Shown piece after piece: positions 1 to 8,151 of a DNA stretch of 64,000 nt (within the stretch, counting starts at the first letter, position 1; each line of letters opens with the position of its first letter). Made by a program: the position numbers and the translations under genes. Source of the stretch: Microvirga splendida (GTDB lineage: Bacteria > Pseudomonadota > Alphaproteobacteria > Rhizobiales > Beijerinckiaceae); assembly GCF_016427565.1 (NCBI RefSeq), contig NZ_JAELXT010000004.1, positions 1 through 64,000 on the forward strand. Direction: 5' to 3'. A model generated the notes under the pieces. It worked only from the letters and a program-made list of their open reading frames with translations, was not told where the DNA came from and did no database searches.

Positions 1-310
1 GACGATGGCCGTCCGAATCTACTGAAACCCTAAAGGGCTGATCTCAAACGAAAACGCGAAGCTTGACCCCTATGACGGGGGATCATGGTGGCATCTCCTG
101 CAAGCGGCTCAAGACGAGCGGACAGGCCTGTTCGGCATGCGCGTGGGCTCTGTCTGCAAATAATGTCCTGTTCGCTATTGGATGACCCGTTCCAAGGCAA
201 GCGGGGACAGGGCGGCATCTGTCGGAACGGGGCAACAACCTCGGATTGCGCCTGGACAGTCGCGCCGAAAGAGGTAATTCTCGATACGTTATAAAATACG
301 AGCGAGTTCC
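1..310. other. Upstream region without a recognisable gene
   Basis: About 310 bases before the first RTX gene. Open frames on both strands here have no recognisable protein character and the longest runs antisense into the RTX gene, so I treat them as chance. The stretch immediately before the RTX start is AT-richer (around 275-300) and probably holds its promoter, but I see no clear -35/-10 pair and no good ribosome binding site. The dyad shared by the two large RTX promoters near 59.0 and 62.9 kb is not present. Confidence 0.4.
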
Positions 311-1891
311 ATGAGCGTCCTGATCACCACGGCCAACTATCCTGACGAGCTTTTCCGGATCAATTCCTTCTTCAATGGAGTGGGGCAAGGATCGGTCCGG
401 TACACGTCGCCCACGACGATCGTGCTTAGCACGTCGGACCTCAACCGCGTCGTGTTGACCGGATACGGCTTTCAATACGACCGCGACCAGGAGAATCCCT
501 GGATAGCCGGGACGATCACGAGCATCGCTCTCTGGGACAGCGCCTATGAGAGGAAAGTCGCGGAAATCAGCGGGCTGAGCATCGCCTTGGGCGAGATCGG
601 CCCCATGTTCGGCGTCGACATGTACAGTGAGATCGGCTTGATCAGCCATCTCTTCAGCGGCTCCGATGTCCTGATCGGCAGTGCCAGCCGTGATTCCTTC
701 TACGGCTACGACGGCGACGACAACATCAGCAGCGGTGCCGGAGACGACGACGTGACGCCGGGCTCCGGCAACGACGTGGTCAATGGCGGCGCCGGCTATG
801 ATCTCGTCTCCTACTGGAACTATGAGGTCGTCGGTGGAGACGAGAACAGCCTCGGGGCCCGAATCGATCTGCGCCAGAGAGACATCTTCGATCCTTGGGG
901 CGGCATGGACCGCCTGATCTCCATCGAGGGGCTCGAGGGGACCTATTATGCGGACAATCTGGTCGGCAACAACCTTGAGAATACCCTCTTCGGCCTGAGC
1001 GGAAACGATCAGATCTATGGACTTGCCGGCAACGACTTCCTCTCCGGCGGCGAGGGAGCCGACACCCTGGATGGGGGAGAGGGCTTCGATACGCTCAGCT
1101 ATGTGGATTATGCCGGTCCAGGTGCGATCGTGGCGGACCTTGCGGCGGGGTGGGTCAGGGATCAGTGGGGCCGGACGGACACCGTCGTCAGCATCGAAGG
1201 GATTCGCGGAACGGGCAATTCCGACACTCTCAACGGCTCATCCCGCGATGAGATCTTCCATGGCATGGGCGGTGACGACGTCATAGCGGGCGGAGCAGGT
1301 GCGGACACCATCTCCTATTCGGTCGACAAGACCCGCGGCGGCCTCGGTGGCGTGAGGGTCGATCTCGTCAGTGGAGTAGCCCTCGACGGCTTCGGCGGAA
1401 CCGATCGCTTCACGGATATCGAGAGCGTCTATGGCGGCCAGTTCGGCGACAGGATCTATGGAAGTGCCGGGACCAACACACTGCGGGGCAATCTGGGATC
1501 CGATGTGCTGAGTGCACGCGCTGGGAATGACTGGCTCTATGGCGGAGACGGAAACGACACGTTGACGGGCGGGACGGGACGGGATGGTTTTGTGTTCGAC
1601 TCCGCGCCGAAGAAGAAAGGCAATTTGGACCGGGTTATCGGCTACTCGGTCAAGAACGACACCATCTATCTGGACGATGCGGCCTTCGCAAAGCTGAAGC
1701 GTGGGTGGCTTAAGGACTCTGCCTTTCATACCGGGTCAAAGGCTCACGACAAGAGCGACCGCATCATCTACGACAAGAAGGCCGGAGCCCTTTACTATGA
1801 CGCCGATGGCATCGGCGGCGTGGCTCAGATCAAGTTCGCCACCCTCACGAAAAACCTTAAGATGACGAACAGCGACTTCAGCGTTTACTGA
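311..1891 (+). CDS. RTX (hemolysin-type) calcium-binding repeat protein, secreted
   Basis: A 526-residue protein with no classical N-terminal signal peptide. Calcium-binding nonapeptides (GGxGxDxLx type) occur in four blocks at about residues 117-165, 216-262, 303-335 and 380-425, separated by spacers with the pattern V/I-DL...SIEG. Residues 427-526 form a C-terminal module (FVFDS..., YLDDAAF, RIIYDKKAG, YYDADG, ending SDFSVY) that recurs in the three other RTX proteins of this window. Proteins of this design leave the cell through type I secretion using an uncleaved C-terminal signal and fold on extracellular calcium. No type I transporter is next to it. The start codon has only a weak ribosome binding site. 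The family call is firm; the biological role (adhesin, S-layer-like or enzyme) is not readable, because residues 1-110 match nothing I know. Confidence 0.9.
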   Translation: MSVLITTANYPDELFRINSFFNGVGQGSVRYTSPTTIVLSTSDLNRVVLTGYGFQYDRDQENPWIAGTITSIALWDSAYERKVAEISGLSIALGEIGPMFGVDMYSEIGLISHLFSGSDVLIGSASRDSFYGYDGDDNISSGAGDDDVTPGSGNDVVNGGAGYDLVSYWNYEVVGGDENSLGARIDLRQRDIFDPWGGMDRLISIEGLEGTYYADNLVGNNLENTLFGLSGNDQIYGLAGNDFLSGGEGADTLDGGEGFDTLSYVDYAGPGAIVADLAAGWVRDQWGRTDTVVSIEGIRGTGNSDTLNGSSRDEIFHGMGGDDVIAGGAGADTISYSVDKTRGGLGGVRVDLVSGVALDGFGGTDRFTDIESVYGGQFGDRIYGSAGTNTLRGNLGSDVLSARAGNDWLYGGDGNDTLTGGTGRDGFVFDSAPKKKGNLDRVIGYSVKNDTIYLDDAAFAKLKRGWLKDSAFHTGSKAHDKSDRIIYDKKAGALYYDADGIGGVAQIKFATLTKNLKMTNSDFSVY

Positions 1892-1914
1892 CCGCTGGCG
1901 CGGCGGCAGGGCGC

Positions 1915-2586
1915 TTAACGCGCCTTTGCCGCCGCCTCGCGGATGGCCGCCATGTTGGCCGCGTAGGCCGATGGGCCGCCCTTGAAGGTGGCGGAGCCGG
2001 CCACGAGCGCGTTGGCGCCGGCGGCGGCGACCAGGGGGGCCGTCTCGGCCGTCACGCCGCCGTCGATCTCGATGTCGATGTCCCGGTCGCCGATCATGGT
2101 CTTGATCCGGCGGACCTTGTCGCAGACGGAGCCGATGAAGGCCTGGCCGCCGAAGCCGGGGTTGACGGTCATCAGCAGGACGAGGTCGACCATGTCGAGC
2201 ACGGGCTCGATGGCGGATTCATGGGTGCCGGGGTTGAGCACCACGCCGGCCTTCTTGCCGAGCGCCCGGATCGTCTGGAGGGAGCGGTGCAGGTGCGGGC
2301 CTGCCTCGGCATGGATGCTGATGATGTCCGCGCCCGCCTTGGCGAAGGCCTCGAGATACGGATCGACCGGCGCGATCATCAGATGCACGTCGAAAACCTT
2401 GGAGGTGTGGGGGCGCAGGGCCTTCACCACGTCGGGCCCGATGGTGATGTTCGGCACGAAATGACCGTCCATCACGTCGATGTGGATCCAGTCGGCGCCG
2501 GCAGCGTCGATGGCGCGGATTTCCTCGCCGAGCTTGGAGAAGTCGGAGGCCAGGATCGAGGGGGCGATGAGAAGGGGGCGTGTCAT
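1915..2586 (-). CDS. rpe: Ribulose-phosphate 3-epimerase
   Basis: A 223-residue TIM-barrel enzyme interconverting ribulose 5-phosphate and xylulose 5-phosphate in the pentose phosphate and Calvin pathways; cytoplasmic and metal dependent. Family signatures are all present: APSILASDF at the N-terminus, [16 protein letters not shown] with metal-binding His and catalytic Asp, the DVHLMI strand, TVNPGFGGQ, and the EIDGGV phosphate-binding segment near residue 170. The start at 2586 ([10 protein letters not shown]) fits the usual family N-terminus; an upstream in-frame start would add 18 unconserved residues. It is convergent with the RTX gene, with only 23 bases between the stop codons. Confidence 0.96.
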   Translation of the reverse strand: MTRPLLIAPSILASDFSKLGEEIRAIDAAGADWIHIDVMDGHFVPNITIGPDVVKALRPHTSKVFDVHLMIAPVDPYLEAFAKAGADIISIHAEAGPHLHRSLQTIRALGKKAGVVLNPGTHESAIEPVLDMVDLVLLMTVNPGFGGQAFIGSVCDKVRRIKTMIGDRDIDIEIDGGVTAETAPLVAAAGANALVAGSATFKGGPSAYAANMAAIREAAAKAR

Positions 2587-2798
2587 GGCCGCGCCGGTAG
2601 CACGAGCCTGCCCCGACGGCAACGGGTCGATAGGGCACAAACAAGAACCAATCCAATACCACTCACCTGGGGAGAGGTCGGTTTGCAGCAGGAAATCCGT
2701 GGACGGCCTCGGTCCAGGAGGAGTAAAGATGGCCTCGGTTGAACGATACGAATGCGCCTTTCACCCATGAGGGGCGCCTGAGATGGGGCAGGGCCTTC

Positions 2799-4040
2799 AT
2801 GCGTAAGGATGTGGTTGTTCTCGGGGCCGGCATCGTCGGCGTGTCCATCGCCGTGCACCTGCAGAAGCGCGGGCGGTCGGTTCTGCTGGTGGACAAGCGC
2901 AAGCCCGGCGAGGAGACCTCCTTCGGCAATGCCGGCCTGATCCAGCGCGAGGGCGTCTACCCTTACGGCTTCCCGCACGATTTCGGCGCGCTCCTGCGCT
3001 ATGCGCTCAACAACACCATCGACGCCCATTACCACTGGGCCGCGATCCCCAAGCTCGCGCCCTTCCTGTGGCAGTACTGGATGCATTCGCGTCCCGCCCA
3101 GCACAAGGCGATTGCGCGCATGTACGCGCCCCTGATCGAGCGCAGCGTCAGGGAGCACATGGCGCTGGCCGAGGAATCCGGCTCCACGCACCTGATCCGC
3201 CCGACCGGCTGGATGAAGGTGTTTCGCGACGAGAAGAGCCGCGACGAGCAGTTCAGGGACGCGGAAGAGGTGAAGCGCGACTTCGGCGTGAACTTCGATG
3301 CCCTCGACACCAGGGGCGTGGCCGAGCGCGAGCCGCACCTCAAGGTGGAGACCAAGGGCGGCATCCATTGGACCGATCCGGCTTCCGTGTCGGACCCGCA
3401 CATGCTGACCATGGGCTATGTGGGCCTGTTCGAGCGCCTCGGCGGCGAGCTGGCGGCGGGCGATGCGAAGACCCTGGAGGAGACCCCGACCGGCTGGCGC
3501 GTCCAGACCGAGCGGGGGCCTGTGGAAGCCGGCGCCGTCGTGGTGGCGCTCGGCGCCTGGGCCGACGTGGTGACCAAGCGCCTCGGCTACAACCTGCCGC
3601 TGGCGGTCAAGCGCGGCTACCACATGCACTACAAGCCGCAGGGCAATGCGGTGCTCAACCGGCCGACCCTCGATTTCGACCGCGGCTACTTCCTGGCGCC
3701 GATGTCCAAGGGCATCCGGCTTACGACAGGGGCGGAGTTCGCCCACCGCGATGCGCCCAAGACCCCGGTGCAGCTCGGTCGGGCCGAGCCGATCGCGCGC
3801 GAGTTCTTCCCCCTGGGCGAGCGGGTGGATCCGGAGCCCTGGATGGGGATGCGCCCCTGCACGCCGGACATGATGCCGATCATCGGCCCGGCGCCCCGCC
3901 ACAAGAACCTCTGGTTCGGCTTCGGTCACGCCCATCACGGCCTCACCCTCGGCCCGGTGACGGGTCTGCTGCTCGCCGAGATGATCACGGGCGAGACACC
4001 GGCAGTGGATCCGAACCCCTACCGGGCGGATCGGTTCTAG
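2799..4040 (+). CDS. FAD-dependent oxidoreductase, DadA/D-amino-acid dehydrogenase type
   Basis: A 413-residue flavoprotein of the DAO superfamily. The N-terminus from the chosen ATG is a Rossmann dinucleotide fold (VVLGAGIVGVSIA, GxGxxG) followed by an acidic strand end (LLVDKRKPGEETSFGNAG), typical of D-amino-acid dehydrogenases. The C-terminus has the family FAD-contact segment (WMGMRPCTPDMMPIIG, then HAHHGLTLGP). It probably oxidises a D-amino acid or other amine and passes electrons to the respiratory chain; the substrate cannot be told. An in-frame TTG at 2739 would add 20 residues. A strong ribosome binding site (GGAGGAG, about 2717) actually fits an out-of-frame ATG at 2729 that opens a 13-codon reading frame ending at 2770, possibly a leader or coupling peptide. 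Confidence 0.88.
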   Translation: MRKDVVVLGAGIVGVSIAVHLQKRGRSVLLVDKRKPGEETSFGNAGLIQREGVYPYGFPHDFGALLRYALNNTIDAHYHWAAIPKLAPFLWQYWMHSRPAQHKAIARMYAPLIERSVREHMALAEESGSTHLIRPTGWMKVFRDEKSRDEQFRDAEEVKRDFGVNFDALDTRGVAEREPHLKVETKGGIHWTDPASVSDPHMLTMGYVGLFERLGGELAAGDAKTLEETPTGWRVQTERGPVEAGAVVVALGAWADVVTKRLGYNLPLAVKRGYHMHYKPQGNAVLNRPTLDFDRGYFLAPMSKGIRLTTGAEFAHRDAPKTPVQLGRAEPIAREFFPLGERVDPEPWMGMRPCTPDMMPIIGPAPRHKNLWFGFGHAHHGLTLGPVTGLLLAEMITGETPAVDPNPYRADRF

Positions 4041-4163
4041 AAGATTTTTCCACCCCCGGTTGCGCTTTTCCCCTGTCGGAACGTTATCCTATCCATTTGG
4101 AGGGGAAAACGCTTGAAAGGGGGGTCGGAATGATTATGATCCGCTCCAACGTTACGGGGGCGA

Positions 4164-5291
4164 ATGTTGGCGAGCGATCAGTCGCTGATCAGAGACATCT
4201 ACGAAGCTGCCATCATTCCTGAGGGTTGGTTCCAGGTTCTCGAGCAGATTTCAGCTTTTGCAGGGACCGAGGGCGGCTCCATGAGCGTGGTCTCGGGAGC
4301 CGGTGAACGATCCTGGGTGGCCACAGACCGCTTCTGCCCCATCATGCAGGACTTCTATGCCGGCGGCTGGCATCTGCGGAATGACTGGTCCGACAGGGCC
4401 GGCCAGCGGCAGCATCTCCGGTTCTTCGACGAGACCGAGATCTACGCGCCGGGCGAGCTCGATTCCAGCCCTCTGTATCGGGATTTCATCCGGCCGCGCG
4501 GAGCCGGCTGGTCCGCCGGGGCCATCATGCAGATTCCCGGAGGCGGCCACATCGCCATACGGTTCGAGCGCCCCTATGGTGACGGGCCCATGAGCGACGA
4601 GCTGAGGATCAGACTCGACAGGCTGAGGTCGCATCTCGCCCGCGCCTCGCTCCTGTTCAGCCGCCTCGGAACGCGGCAGGCTCGCTCCGTCGTATCCTCC
4701 CTGCAGTTCATGGATGTTCCGGCGGCCGTCCTCACCCGGAACGGACGGCTGCTGGCCTGCAACAGCCTCATGGAGAGCCGGCTGTCTCAGATCCATGTGA
4801 GGGCCGGCGACCGGGTCGCCTTCACGGATGACAATGCGCAACGGGTCTTGAGCGACAGCCTGAGGCGGATCACGGCCGGTCTGTTCGATCAGCTGCGCGG
4901 CCCGATCCGGCTGCCGGCCACGGAGGAGCACGGGCCGGCGGTCGCCTATCTGGTCCCCATCTGCGGGGCTGCCCAGGACCTGTTCGGCTGTGAGGCCACA
5001 TTGCTGATGATCCGGCCGGCCCATTCGGAGAACCGGCTCATGGATCTGGTGCGGACCCGGTTCGCCATCGATGCCGGCGAGGCTCAGCGCTGGGCACGGC
5101 ACATCGCGGCCGCATCCCCGCGAATGGCCGCCGCCCTGCTGGCCACGACCGAGAACGTTCAGGCGGTCCTCGACCGCACGCTCGGCAGAACCCAGAGCAG
5201 GCTCGAGAGCCGCGTGGCGAGCTTCCTGTGGCAGCTCCGCCATGACCCGGAACTCAGCCAAGCGGGAAGGCGGGTGGCGTTCGCCTCCTAG
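4164..5291 (+). CDS. LuxR-family-like protein with a degenerate helix-turn-helix
   Basis: A 375-residue protein clearly paralogous to the LuxR-type regulator at 59237-60334. Both begin with a segment containing YEAAIIPE-x-W, continue with a related sensory region (including F/Y-RDF and W-F/S-AG motifs) and share overall length. In the partner the last 65 residues are a normal GerE/LuxR helix-turn-helix. Here the corresponding region (about residues 300-368) keeps the hydrophobic pattern but lacks the conserved TxxE start, the IAxxxxIxxxTVRxHL recognition core and the final lysine/leucine pattern. It may no longer bind DNA in the usual way and could act as a sensor or partner subunit. Its stop codon overlaps that of the convergent peptidase gene inside a shared CTAG. 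Confidence 0.72.
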   Translation: MLASDQSLIRDIYEAAIIPEGWFQVLEQISAFAGTEGGSMSVVSGAGERSWVATDRFCPIMQDFYAGGWHLRNDWSDRAGQRQHLRFFDETEIYAPGELDSSPLYRDFIRPRGAGWSAGAIMQIPGGGHIAIRFERPYGDGPMSDELRIRLDRLRSHLARASLLFSRLGTRQARSVVSSLQFMDVPAAVLTRNGRLLACNSLMESRLSQIHVRAGDRVAFTDDNAQRVLSDSLRRITAGLFDQLRGPIRLPATEEHGPAVAYLVPICGAAQDLFGCEATLLMIRPAHSENRLMDLVRTRFAIDAGEAQRWARHIAAASPRMAAALLATTENVQAVLDRTLGRTQSRLESRVASFLWQLRHDPELSQAGRRVAFAS

Positions 5292-6313
5292 GGAGATGCA
5301 TCCATCCCGTAGCGATCTCTCCAAGACGGCTGCGCATCGGGATAGGGCAGGGCCGTGGCCTCGTAGACGCCGCGGGCGATAGCGCGGGTCAGGCAGTCGG
5401 CGGCCAGGGCCCCGATTTCGATAAGGTCGCCGGCTTCGTCCTGCATGGGCTTGCGGCCCGTGCCCGCGGCGAAGATCGTGTCCCCGTCGTAAAGCGCGTG
5501 GGCGAAGCGCAGGCCCCTTGCCAGTCCGTCATGAGCCACGATGGCGAGGCGCTTGGCCTGGGCCTTGGTCAGCACCGCATCCGTTGCCACGAGGGCGATG
5601 GTGGTCGAGACCGGCGGGGGGCTCTCCCGGCTGCGGCCCTTCCAGTCGAGCTGCCGCATCTCCGGCGTGATCCGCTCCGGAAGGCCGAGGCCGCCGAACT
5701 CGTCGCCGTGCTCGAAGCCCCCGGCCCAGAAATGCGGCCCCTGGCCGATGATTGTCGAGGCGAGGGCGTTCACGATCACGAGCGCTCCGACGGTATGTCC
5801 TGAGCTGGTCGTCGTGCTGGCAGAGCCGAGGCCGCCCTTCAGGTTCACGGTCGTGGCGCCGTATCCGCCGCCCTGGGTGCCGAGGGCAAAGTCCTGTGCC
5901 GCCGTCTGAGCGGCCTCGTAGCCCAGCTCCCGATAGGGCGGATAGCGCCCCCACTCCTTGTTGCCGCCGTTGAGCAGGTCGAAGGTGATGGCCTGGGGCA
6001 CGAGGGGCACCAGGGCTGAGCCCACGCCGAAGCCGATTCCCTTCTCCCTCAGATAGGCCTGAACCCCGCTTGCCGCGTCCAGCCCGAAGGCGGAGCCGCC
6101 GGAGAGCACGATGGCGTTGACGCCGGGCACGACCTTGTCGGGCTCCAGCAGGTCCGTGTCGCGGGTGCCCGGTGCGCCGCCCATCACGCAATAGGAGGCC
6201 ACGGCGGGCTCGTCGAAGAGCGCCACCGTGACGCCGGAGCCGAGGGCCGCGTCGTGGGCATTGCCGATGCGAAGGCCTGCCACGTCGGTGATGAGATTGC
6301 GGGTCTGGGTCAT
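5288..6313 (-). CDS. P1 family peptidase (DmpA/NylC-type N-terminal nucleophile hydrolase)
   Basis: A 341-residue self-processing Ntn hydrolase; relatives are L-aminopeptidase/D-esterase DmpA, beta-peptidyl aminopeptidases and the nylon-oligomer hydrolase NylC. Visible family features: ITDVAGLRIGNA at the start, LSGGSAFGLDAA, TTVNLKGGLGSAST, and SPPPVSTTIALVATD at about residues 231-246. By analogy with NylC, the Thr near residue 237 would be the nucleophile freed by autocleavage. The substrate is unknown; activity on N-terminal D- or beta-amino acids or esters is typical. The ATG at 6313 was preferred over a TTG four codons upstream. Confidence 0.88.
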   Translation of the reverse strand: MTQTRNLITDVAGLRIGNAHDAALGSGVTVALFDEPAVASYCVMGGAPGTRDTDLLEPDKVVPGVNAIVLSGGSAFGLDAASGVQAYLREKGIGFGVGSALVPLVPQAITFDLLNGGNKEWGRYPPYRELGYEAAQTAAQDFALGTQGGGYGATTVNLKGGLGSASTTTSSGHTVGALVIVNALASTIIGQGPHFWAGGFEHGDEFGGLGLPERITPEMRQLDWKGRSRESPPPVSTTIALVATDAVLTKAQAKRLAIVAHDGLARGLRFAHALYDGDTIFAAGTGRKPMQDEAGDLIEIGALAADCLTRAIARGVYEATALPYPDAQPSWRDRYGMDASP

Positions 6314-6409
6314 GGCCTTAAGCAAAGCGGAAACCGGCCCTCTTCACAAGCTGGCGAAGCGGCGCTTCAGCGGCTTTCTAAAGCCGGGGCGACGGGATAG
6401 AAGGCTGTC

Positions 6410-7138
6410 ATGCTCAGCGTTTCCTATCCGGCCGCGGCCCTTGGCGGCCTCATCAGTTTTTTAAGCCCCTGCGTTCTGCCGCTGGTGCCGCCTTACCTGT
6501 CGTTTCTCGCCGGCACCACCTTCGACCAGCTGAGCGCGGGCGACGACCGCGCGGTCCGCAGGCGGGCGGTTCTGGCGGCGCTCCTGTTCGTGGCGGGCTT
6601 CTCCACCGTGTTCGTGCTGCTCGGCGCCACGGCCTCCGCCCTGGGGCAGGTGATCCGGCAGTATCTCGACGTCCTGAGCACGGTGGCGGGCATCGCGATC
6701 ATCGTCATGGGCCTGCACTTCCTCGGGGTCTTCCGCATCGGCCTGTTCTATCGCGAGGCGCGGTTCAGCGTGACCCGACCGGTCGGGCTCTGGGGCGCCT
6801 ATGTGATGGGGTTGGCCTTCGCCTTCGGCTGGACGCCCTGCATCGGCCCGGTGCTGGCGGCGATTCTCACCGTGGCGGGCTCGGAGGACAGCGTGTCCCG
6901 GGGAGCCCTGCTGCTGGCCGCCTATTCGGCCGGCCTGGGCATCCCGTTCCTGCTCGCCGCCTTTGCCATGAAGCCGTTCGTCGCGCTTCTCAAGCGCATG
7001 CGCTCGCGCTTCCTGCTGATCGAGAAAGTCATGGGCGTCCTCCTCGTCCTGACCGGCGTCGCCTTTCTCACCGGCTGGATCACCAACATGTCCTTCTGGC
7101 TGCTGGAGACGTTCCCGGCGCTCGGACGGTTGGGATAA
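6410..7138 (+). CDS. ccdA: Cytochrome c biogenesis protein CcdA (DsbD transmembrane family)
   Basis: A 242-residue inner-membrane protein with six predicted transmembrane segments. It moves reducing equivalents from cytoplasmic thioredoxin across the membrane to periplasmic thiol proteins for cytochrome c maturation. The two redox cysteines are in their usual places: SPCVLPLVPPY in helix 1 and GWTPCIGPVL in helix 4. Length fits the short CcdA form rather than full DsbD. An AAGG ribosome binding site precedes the ATG. It is divergent from the peptidase gene. Confidence 0.93.
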   Translation: MLSVSYPAAALGGLISFLSPCVLPLVPPYLSFLAGTTFDQLSAGDDRAVRRRAVLAALLFVAGFSTVFVLLGATASALGQVIRQYLDVLSTVAGIAIIVMGLHFLGVFRIGLFYREARFSVTRPVGLWGAYVMGLAFAFGWTPCIGPVLAAILTVAGSEDSVSRGALLLAAYSAGLGIPFLLAAFAMKPFVALLKRMRSRFLLIEKVMGVLLVLTGVAFLTGWITNMSFWLLETFPALGRLG

Positions 7139-7210
7139 GGTCGCACAGGAATCGGGTCGCAGGCCCAGAGCAGGCCGTCCATTCTGGGGATCTCTCACAG
7201 GAGATCACCC

Positions 7211-7678
7211 ATGACGTTTCACATTCGCGGCCTCGAAAACGAGGCCTTCGCACCCCTCTTCCAGATGGATGAGGCCAGCCTCGCCGCTCTCGGGGCCAAG
7301 CGGGTCGTCGCCGATGCCCCCGACATGTACCCCTGCCGGATCGCCCTGCAGCGGGTCGAAGAAGGGGAGGAGCTGCTGCTGCTCAACCATGCGCACCAGA
7401 CGACCCCGACCTCGCCCTACCGCTCGGCCGGGCCGATCTTCGTCAGCCGTTCTGCGAAGACAGGAAGCTATCGCGGCGAGCTGCCGCCGATGCTGCGGGA
7501 CCGGCTTCTGTCCCTGCGCGCCTACGATGCCAACGCCTTCATCGTCGATGCCGAGGTGGGCGAGGGTGAGGAGGTTTTGCGCCTCATCGAGCGCTTCCTG
7601 GCCAATCCGGACGTGGCGCATGTGGACGCCCACTTCGCCCGCCGCGGATGCTTCGCGGCCAGGATCGAAAGGGCCTGA
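7211..7678 (+). CDS. DUF1203 family protein
   Basis: A 155-residue soluble protein matching the DUF1203 family by overall sequence: a central cysteine in MYPCRIAL, the EEGEELLLLNHAH strand, SPYRSAGPIFV and a C-terminal D-AHFARRGCFAA segment. No function is established for the family. A good ribosome binding site (AGGAGA) precedes the ATG. It ends two bases from the convergent ACT-domain gene. Confidence 0.82.
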   Translation: MTFHIRGLENEAFAPLFQMDEASLAALGAKRVVADAPDMYPCRIALQRVEEGEELLLLNHAHQTTPTSPYRSAGPIFVSRSAKTGSYRGELPPMLRDRLLSLRAYDANAFIVDAEVGEGEEVLRLIERFLANPDVAHVDAHFARRGCFAARIERA

Positions 7679-7680
7679 CG

Positions 7681-8061
7681 TCAGCCGTCGACCCGGTGCC
7701 CTGCGGCCTGCAGGGCCGCCACGGCGCGGTCCGCATCCTGCTCCTTCACCAGCACGTAATCGGTGCTGAAGGTCGAGGTGGCGAAGATGCCGATGCCGGC
7801 CCTGGCCAGGGGTTCGAGCACGGACGCGAGAATCCCCGGCACGCTGAAGTCGAAGCTCTGCACGATCCTGAAGCAGCGCCAGCCCGCGTCCGTTTCGGCC
7901 TCGGGGGGCGCTTGGTGAAGGGGGCACACGAGGGTGGTTTCCTCGACGGCCTGGACCAGGAGCGAGAAGGCGCCGGGCGAGGGGGCGGGAACCGGCGCAC
8001 CGGCCGGAAAACGGCAGACGGCGTAGGGGGCTTCAAGCAGGGTAAGGGCAAGAGCGGGCAT
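7681..8061 (-). CDS. ACT domain-containing protein
   Basis: A 126-residue protein whose C-terminal 65 residues (FDFSVPGILASVLEPLA, then GIGIFATSTFSTDYVLV) are an ACT domain of the aspartate-kinase-like type that binds small ligands such as amino acids. The N-terminal half resembles the companion ACT segment of the DUF2241/ACT_7 proteins. It is probably a stand-alone amino-acid sensor; its target is unknown. It lies just beyond the end of the liv transporter genes, which may be coincidental. Confidence 0.78.
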   Translation of the reverse strand: MPALALTLLEAPYAVCRFPAGAPVPAPSPGAFSLLVQAVEETTLVCPLHQAPPEAETDAGWRCFRIVQSFDFSVPGILASVLEPLARAGIGIFATSTFSTDYVLVKEQDADRAVAALQAAGHRVDG

Positions 8062-8093
8062 GTGCGGGTGCGCCTGAGTGAGGATCTGGCATA

Positions 8094-8123
8094 AGAAAAC
8101 CCGCCCTGTCGCCAGGGCGGGTT
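8094..8123 (-). terminator. Rho-independent terminator of the liv operon
   Basis: A perfect 11-bp stem (AACCCGCCCTG with its complement) and a 4-nt loop, followed on the minus strand by a TTTTC tract. It lies about 30 bases after the stop of the substrate-binding-protein gene and would end the liv transcript. Confidence 0.82.
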
Positions 8124-8151
8124 CTCGATTGTTCGGCTCGAGGCCGGTCGA

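Noticed and set aside
83..649. A minus-strand frame of 188 codons at the left edge
   Set aside because: It overlaps the start of the first RTX gene antisense and shows no family features.
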